A stretch of 64,000 nt of DNA, taken from contig JASANG010003334.1 in NCBI GenBank assembly GCA_030248215.1, positions 1 to 64,000 of the forward strand, in the 5' to 3' direction. Both the position numbers and the translations under genes were made by a program. Origin of the DNA: Enoplolaimus lenunculus (taxonomy: Eukaryota > Nematoda > Enoplea > Enoplida > Thoracostomopsidae). Shown here one piece after another: positions 36,701-45,700 of the stretch. Under the pieces are notes generated by a model. That model was not told the origin of the DNA and ran no database searches. It worked only from the letters and a program-made list of their open reading frames with translations. Each line of letters begins with the position of its first letter. Position 1 is the stretch's first letter.

Positions 36701-39700
36701 TGGTGCACTGTGTGGCATCTTTAGAACTCAAACGGGTGCTCGCTTGTACAACAAATCAAATTTGATTACTTTGCTGAACTTTAACACTCGCCATTCGCTG
36801 GTATTAACATTGTAAACACCAATCACAAACTACCGATAGGTGCTATACACATTTGAGAATTTTGGCATCGGGTGTAGCGCAGACTGTGATATGCCTAAAT
36901 GTTGTAGGGCAATCTGCTATTCAACAAATTACTACTGCAATTTTATGTAATAATTTGGTTTAGGTTAAAACTGCTATTGAATTTATAGACCAATCAGATT
37001 TAATTGTTTGGAAATGGTCAGACACAGTGCCAACCAATAAGGGTTGCGCTGTACTTTACTCTGCCGGACGCCGCCGCGCTTCGGCGTACGGATATTTAAG
37101 TTTTACAGCGGTGCGCAGCGGCCTCCGGCGGCACGCGGCGAGTATAGCGCAAGCCTAACAAATCACGATTGGTTTTACATCACTGTTTACCTAAGTCATC
37201 AGACAGCAATACGTGATTTTGTTGATTTTAGCATTCTGAACAGTTTTTTCATCGTTGCATTCCTGACACTGACCATAATGATTATATTTCATCGCATTCT
37301 TAAACGCGACATCGCACGATATAACACTGAAAATCAGGTAAACGATACAGCTTAAAATCTTACAGCTTCCTGGTCATGAATACTTTTTTTGAGTTGAAAA
37401 TTCCCAATAAAGTTGAGTCTCAGTATGCAATTTGATCGAATCAATCAACAGCTGCTCTGAACGAAACTACACTGTTTCTGAAACGGAACAATAGGCTCGG
37501 AGCCGGGTCAGCTCAGCTTGCTAGAGGGCAAAACATTTTTTCACGAGGGCATGCACGGTATTTTCGATGACTTACAAGCAAGGTTAAAAATTTTGTTGGT
37601 GGGGTGAAAAATATTCTTCTATAGGGCTTGAGCCCCACTGCACCCTCCTCTCTGGCTACAGGTCCGAAATACTACCGATAGGTCTGTCTCCGTCTTTGGC
37701 CAAAACTGATGGCTTTTAGCTTCGACTCCTGTTTTCTGAACTCCGGTAGTACGCTGAATTCGACCAATTTGTCCCTCAAACCTTAATTGGGCTTATGTAA
37801 CATGACCGTGTTGATGGTCGTACGTACAACTAATATACAAATCTATTGACTACTTGCAAAATATCTACAGATGAATTTAGATTTTAATTTATAACAAGCA
37901 ACTCCTAAAACGGTCAAAAATACTAAGCCAGCAACAATTATATTTGCCAATTTTTATATAAATTAGAAAATATGACTACGATTATTGAAATATACAATTC
38001 TAGACAGAAGAAGACGAGGTGGGATGGAAACTGCTTCACGGCGACGTATTTCGACCACCAAACTGTCGCATGCTATTATCGGTGTTTATCGGGTCAGGAT
38101 ATCAACTCATTTGCATGCTCATAGTCACGCTATGTAAGAAATTTATATAATTTAAATTACACGTGCGTCCCGTGTAAACAATAGGGGTTGCTTACCAATA
38201 GCATTAGTGTATAACTATGCCTAAGCCGAAGCTTTTTCTAGGCCTAAACATAAGCATAATCCTAAACCTAAGCAAGCAAATTGAACTGAAAAACACAATT
38301 GCTTAAAGGCTCTGACATATAGTCAAAATTCTACGTTTTACATTTTTACGAATTTCGAAACAACGACTAAAGTGTTGAAATAGTAAATAAAGGCAATTAC
38401 TGTAGTGGCCCGAATAATAGGGAGACAAATGTTTGTTTTGTTTCTCCAGAGGGAACACCACATATTATTCGTCTAAGGGCGGTTATCTATTTCAATTCAC
38501 CCAATGCTAGTTGGACTCAGTAATCTTCTTTTCTATATTCTTTGTTAATACACCATACGTCATCCGTACGGCGCTGTCCGTCAGCAAAAGTATAGCGCAT
38601 CCCTAACGGTGTATTTCTCGAACATCAGCCTACTACAAGTTAAAATTATCAAAAGTTCAGTAAATTCAGTTGATTTTTACATTGACACAAAAACTATAAC
38701 ACTGTGAGCCAGAGTTACTTTAAGGGGCGTAACAGTAGATTAAGCATATTCCTAAGCCTAAACCTAAACCTAAACGTTGCAAAAATGTGTTCCTAAAAGC
38801 CTAAGCCTACGCCTAAGCGTTGCAAAAATGTGTTCTTAAGCCTAAGCCTAAGCCTAAGCAAAAAGTGTAATCTAGAATCTAAACCTACTCTTTTATAGAC
38901 CCACCAGAAACCTGGACGTCCGTTAATGTTACATGGGCCATATTATGCATCGATATCAGTGCGTTGTGTTTTAGCTTTCGCGTGCTTTGGATTTCTTTCG
39001 CCAGCTAATCGTGGAGCGCTAATGACAGTGCTTATAGTAAGTATTTTATAGCGAACAATACGACATACAATTCGGCCTATTTAAAGATCAGGGACGGAAC
39101 GTTTTTCTGCGTGGCTGCAATAGTAGTGTAAGCGTAAGCTTTAGATATAATTTTTTGTTTAGAGTTAGGCTTAGACTTAGATTTGGCTTAGGTTTGGACT
39201 TAATATTTTTAAGCTCATTCTTACGCGTAGGATTGCTTATGCTTACAAACAGGCGTTTACTACAGTTACGGCCCTGTTCTATGCATTGATCATTTAGTAA
39301 TGAAATTTGATGTGTAGAATTTGAGATTCACAGCTTGATTATTTGATTTTTAGGTTCATTTAAGAAGTTACTGTATAGGATTTGGTTCAAGTTTTCTTTA
39401 ATATTTATAAATTATACGTATTTTTATGTTTATATATTTTATGCAACAATAACTTGAATTGTGGTTTAAAAACAATGCTTTGTTTAATCTATATTATGAA
39501 AGCTGGTACGCCCCCCATACGTATTTTGGGCCGGGTTTCAGCTGTTGTTGTATGCAAAATAAAACCTATACGTTGTTTGAAAACCAATGAAACATGTCGA
39601 TGCAGTAATGAACTTAGACCGGAGTAAAATTTTTAGAAGAAATATATTTCGGATTGCAAATTTCAACCACGTTGACTAGTAAATATTAACTGTAATCTAT

Positions 39701-42700
39701 ATTATTAAAGCTGTAACGCTCCACATTCGTATTTTGGGCAACCTTCCAACCGATTTTTACATCAGTGTGCAAATTAGTTGTATCATACTAACGTTTTGTT
39801 AACATACCTCTAAATAGAAAATTGTTCAGATTTTGTTTATGCCCAGTTCTATCAGGAGAAGTTTGCATTAGTTTTATACGTATATTTAGTTAAGATATAT
39901 GCATATTATTTCAATGGGTTTAAAATTGCGAAGCGAACCTAAATACAAAATGTAGGGTTGCCAATTTTGCAACCAGGTTGACTAGGACTAATTATTTTGT
40001 TTAGGTTATGTACGTTTTGTTCGGAATCACTAACGGTTACCTATCCGTTTCCATATATAAAGGTAAAACGTTAATGTTATTTTTTTGAAAAGTTAACTAA
40101 GAAACACAGGTTTTTAGCATCAAATTCAACATGTACAAGTTTGATATTAGTAGCATGAATTCCAGTGAACTCCTTGCAGATGCCAAAACTTCAAAGTTGT
40201 TTTCTGACCAAACTTGCACCTAGAAGTTGCACGTACAAGTTTTCGCTGCGAAATCTTGCACATGTGTACAGAAGCAGATCCAAAAATTTATTACGAGGGG
40301 GGCGGACTGGCAAATATGAAACGCAAAACGTGTAAGGTACGGATCTTATCATTTTATCACCCAAAAATTATTCAGACGAAAAATTGCAAAGCAGGAACCT
40401 TATCATTTTATCGCCAAAAATTTTCTAAAAGGAAAAATTGTAAGGTTTTATATAAAAAAAATTCTGACGGTAAAAATTGTATTTTTTGCAAAAAGACTTT
40501 CTGTGGTGGGAAAATTGCAAAAGAACCTTACCATTTCATCATAAATAAAACTTCCAACGGGGGGAGCGTACGCTCGCCCCCGCTCTGCATCAGGCTAGTG
40601 CATGTGTATAAGGACTTAGGCGTATTTGGACTGGTTTTGACCAAAATCGGAACACGCGCGAAGCGAGCCAAACTCGTTGAGGGCTAAACTATTACCCCTA
40701 AAAGTTCGTTTTTACATATTGGTATCATTGTGTACCACAATATCTATATACCTGTACCATCCTTTAGTCGATTGAATTAGAACGCTGGAGTAGGTTATCA
40801 TAAAATCGGTGACACAAAGAAAAGTGGTTTGATGTGTTATTAGGTTGATTTTACATTAAACTTTAACTATTTTTCAACTATTTTTCAGCCATAGGGGGTG
40901 TTAATTGGAAAACGAACGTCATACTAGCGGCAACACTATGTCCAGGGTAAGTATTCAACACAATAACACGTACTCTAAATTCCAATGCATTGATTAATTA
41001 ATTCCCCTGTAGTGAGTTGGTTATTTCTTAATTAATACCATTAAACATTAACTCACTCTGACTTGAGTGGATTCTCACTTTGAGTTGAGTTGACTCTAGA
41101 TGAGCTGATTAGTTAACTCAGAATCAATTGAATCAACTCAAAATTCTGAGTCCTGATAGTCTTAACTCAGACTGAGTGATTAAATTATATTCTGAGTTAA
41201 AATCAACTCACTGAAATTTACAGTGCGGTATGCAATGAATCGAAAACATAAAGCTTATTCTCCTATAAGGTGTAAAAGACGTAATACTGATAAATTGCAA
41301 GCCAAAAGTTACATTATTCATAAATGGGTTTCATAAATTTACAAATAAGCTCAACGTAAGTTGAATGATTTAAAATTAACTAATTTTACTATCTTTCAAA
41401 AGAGCAGCCTTGCTTTGCTTCACTGTAACTTCCAATGAGTTGATTTTAGCTGAATATGAGTTGAATCCACTCAGAAGTCTAAGCTCTGTATTAGGTCGTT
41501 CAGAGCTAAGAATTGTGAATTGTTTGAACTCAGTCTGAGTTAATTAATCAACTCACCCAGAATTAAATCAACTCAGAGTTAGTTAATATATATTTACGGT
41601 TATTAACTCAGAAATAACCAGAAATCAACTCATTGGAGTTTACAGTGTTACTGTCCACGGTCGCTCTTTTTCATCCTGAACCAGTCATACGATAAATTTT
41701 ATAGCGTGTAAAAGTACATGGTTGGTTTGTTTGCCGTTGTATAGTACAGGGCCATAACAATAGTATAAGCATATCCTATGCCTAAGCCGAAGCCTGTGCG
41801 TCAGAATACGCTAACACCTAAGCCTGAACCTAAGCAAAAAATAGTTCACAGCTTAAGCTTTGCTGTATTGCAGTCCCGCAGAAAAACGTTGCGCCCCTGA
41901 TCTTTTGCATGGATCGTTTGTTTCCTCATATCGTATCACTTGTAAAATATTTATAGAATTATATTCTGTGTATTCTTTGTGTGCAATCTTGTCATGTGGA
42001 CGTTAGATTCAAGTGCCGCCGTTCCGTTTACCACACTGATCCTGATGGTTTGTTTATGGTTTGGAATATCTGTACCGCTGACCTTTACCGGAGCACTACT
42101 TGGTGTCAAAACTGCAGTAAGTGTGCTTACATAACCTGAACTACACTGGAAAAAATGATGAGTCAAATTGACTCTCTCCGAAATAGGCTTTTCGGGACTA
42201 CACACAAATTGAGTCTAATTACACTCCACCAGAGTTAAATTCGACACATTGACCGACGCGGGTGAGTTGAATTTGACTCTGGCGGCGTCGAATTTGACTC
42301 AGTATGTGTAGTCCGGAAAAGCCGATTTCGGAGAGGGTCAATTTGACTCACCACTTTTTGCTGTGTACGGCCTTATAAATAAAATATTTTATATTTATTA
42401 AAATATAAATGACCTCGCTGTAAATTATAATGAGTTGTACTAAACTCAAAGAGAGAATCAATGATTTCTGGTATTTCTGAGTTTAACAGTGAATATTAAT
42501 TCACACTAAGCTGATTCAACTTCGGGCGAGTTGAGAGTAATTAACTTAGAATGAGTTCAATCCGTTCAGTATTCTGAGTTCTTGAAGACCTAATTCAGGG
42601 CTCTTACTTCTAGAATTGATTAGTCAACTCAGCTAGAGAGTTAGTTATTTCTGTGTTACTAACAGTTAACATTAACACACTCTCAGTTGAGTTGACTCTC

Positions 42701-45700
42701 ATTCTAAGTTCAGTTTATTCCGGCTAAGTTGAGTAATTAAGTCAAAGTGAGTTTTATTGATTCAGAATTCTGAGTTCTGAAAGTCTTAACTACGACTGAG
42801 CGATACAACTCATTCTGAGTTAAAATCAACTCTCACTGGAATTTACAGTGTAACACGCTCGTTTTGTAACGTTTAGGCCGTGCTTGTAAATATATATACG
42901 AAATTCTAGTATGGTTTACCTAAATTTTCGATATCAATTATCTAACATGATGTTGCTTTGTTACAAACTAATAGTGACAGTGAAGCCAGACGGCAATTTT
43001 AGTACTAAATATAAATACAAAATTTTGGTTTTGATCTCTACCGCTTGGGGGTTGGCCCTGTTTCAGGATACTTCGTTTCCTTGTCGAACGAATCCCATCC
43101 CACGCCAAATTCCAAGCGATCACGGATTGGTTCGCAACATGACTCCGCTTGTGATTGGTGGAATTTTGCCATTTAATTGTGTATTTGTCCAAATGTTCTA
43201 TATCTTAAGTAGTATCTGGTAAGCTTTAAACCTTCTGTATCGCGAACCATTTTTTGGTCGTATTTTTATCAATTATGAAGCTAGACCACTGTATATTCCA
43301 TTGAGTTGATTAATTAATCCAGCTATAGCGAGTTGGTTATTTCTGAATTCAATATCAGTAAACATTAAGTCCCTCTGAGTTTAGTTGATTTTTACTGTTG
43401 AATTGAATCCACTCAAAATTGTCAATCCTGATAGTCGTAACTCAGACTGAGTGATTCCACTCATTCTGAGTTAAAATCAACTGACTGAATCTTACAGTGA
43501 GTACTAAACATGCAAATCAGTGGGTGGTTAAGGTATACAATGGGTTCCACAGTTTGGCATCCACGGAACGTAAAAATGCTTTGATGCATACTTGTGACTT
43601 GAGACTGACAGACTTGAAGTATTTTTCAATTTCAAGGTTCACAAAATTGTTCCCGTAATATGAGGGGGGTTCATATAGGACTAATGAATTACACTGCTCA
43701 TAGTTCTTGTAAATGAAACGTAAAAATATAGTTAATAAAATAAAAATGAGTGATTAGTACTTATGAATCGGATTTTTGCTTCAACAGCAGTAAACAATAT
43801 CTTGTGTTGACGAGACCGGCTATAGCTGTCACGTTCAAATTTCACAATTCATTTTGACCCAGTAGGTACAATTGTAGACATCTACGTCGTCAAATCATCG
43901 TGGAACAGATTTGCCAAATCTATTTTACAAACTAATATATTGGTTATTTACTAGGGCCGTAGCCATACCCCAAACCTTCCATTTCAGGGGGCCCACCTCA
44001 AAAATAGCCCCCATCAAGATTTTAAACAAATAATTTTAAAAATATTTTGATCATCATAAGGGGTCCCTAGACTGGAAATTTGGGGGGGTACCCAAGCCTG
44101 CGCCGGCTCTGTTTTTCACATATCAGTTTATTTAACCCCTTTTCACGTAGAGTTAACTGTGGGCAATTCTGGGCAGTGTATATGTGTTAAATAATATGTA
44201 CCGCACAGTATTTAAATCACCCCAAAATGTGAGAGCCCTCTCGTGCTCGAGAGTCGAGCTCCTGAGTGGTTATGGTAAACACCTCCGATTCCAGCCGCCG
44301 CAGTTCGAATCCTATAGCTTAAAAATATTTGGCTCAGATCAAATAGAAAATATCCATGTGATAAAGGAATAAATATCGTTGTCAGTGCTAGACGAAGCAA
44401 CGGTATAGTTTTGCAATTGGGCGCTAAGTATTTGATTGGTGGAAGAAATCTTGTGAGCGAGAGTCCAACTGCAATTTTCATAAAATTGTATAATAGCGAT
44501 TTTTTCCATAAAACTTGTTGCTTTTTACAAATTTTTTTACTTCGAAATTGTGAAGAGTAAACTAACCTGCGCTGTCGCTCTTTGGCTAAGTTACTATCAT
44601 ACTTTACCAATCGTAATGGGACTACATGTAGTATTGTCGGAGCTCAAACACACTTAAGCAATTAAGCTAATATGCAAATAAGTTATTAGTTAACTATTCA
44701 TTTATCGGTTTCGTAGGTTTGTAAACCATTTGTTCGGATTCTTCGCACCCAATAACTTTTTAGTACTGAAATTACGATTGCTCGTAACCCTAATAATTAG
44801 TGAATACAGTAAAATAAAAAAGTCATATATTAGGCTTAACCAATTATGCAAATTAGCCTGTAGCTACTAAACGGCTTAAAATTTTAAAACCCAATGCGAG
44901 AATAATACCCCAGCATAATAAGCTTCAAACAAAAAAGTTTATCAAAATCGGCTCAGCGGTTCTTGAGATTCTTAGCTCATTGTTACGCTTACACTTTATG
45001 TTTACGGATTAATATGTTTATACCACTGTTACGGCCCTGTTCTATACTTTTGGCGTACTTTTAACATCTTGCTAAATTCAGCCTCCTACTGTTTCAGGGC
45101 GCATCATATTTACTACATGTTTGGATTTGTGTTCGCTGCATTTTTCATGTTTCTTATCATTTGTTCACTGTTTAGCATTCTTTTAACGTATTTTTTGCTT
45201 TGTTCTGAGGTAAGACTCGGTACTCTTAAATGTGTTTGGCAGTTATTTAAAACAAACATGAACAATATTTTCAAATGTGTGTAGCATCTATTAGCAGTTG
45301 ACGATAAATAGGTAAAATTCAACATTCGGCATATATTTTTCTCATTTGATTTTTTCCAACTTCGTGGAGCCAATTTAGAGATTCGCAAAATGCTCCAGTT
45401 CATCAGTTTGAAAACTTATCGCTTACTGGTGACAGATTGCATATGCGTTTGAAAATATAGATTTGGTAGTAAAATGTTTTGCAGATTTTCGATCTTCAAA
45501 GCAAGCATAAATGAGATTTCACCGAATTTTAAAGCGTTGTTAGAAGTGACGATTGGTATACTTGTCATTGAAGCCTTTAGTAAATGAACAAGTGCCTACT
45601 AAAACGTTTTGCCAATGACGACTATTGTTTAACAGCTGTTGTTCAAACAACGAATTAATAGAACAGAGGCGGAACAGTAGTATAAGCATATTCCTAAGCC

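Larger units (their letters stand above)
40947..42006 (+). other. TM9SF intron region with a second exon not located
   Basis: The exon ending LAATLCPG at 40946 and the exon starting before SSAAVPFTT at 42007 should be joined by about 17 residues (a VFADFF..N-type membrane stretch) from an exon of length 3n+2. None was found. The space is filled by family D copies at 40972-41226 and 41421-41651 and a family B copy at 41742-41917. Confidence 0.6.

Noticed and set aside
40214-40687. A 157-codon plus-strand frame
   Set aside because: It crosses a repeat of cttatcattttatc words that recurs at 12280-12600; the Lys-rich translation is a product of the repeat.
44270-44310. A functional tRNA gene
   Set aside because: The A and B boxes are recognisable, but no proper acceptor stem could be drawn and the sequence recurs as part of family I elements.
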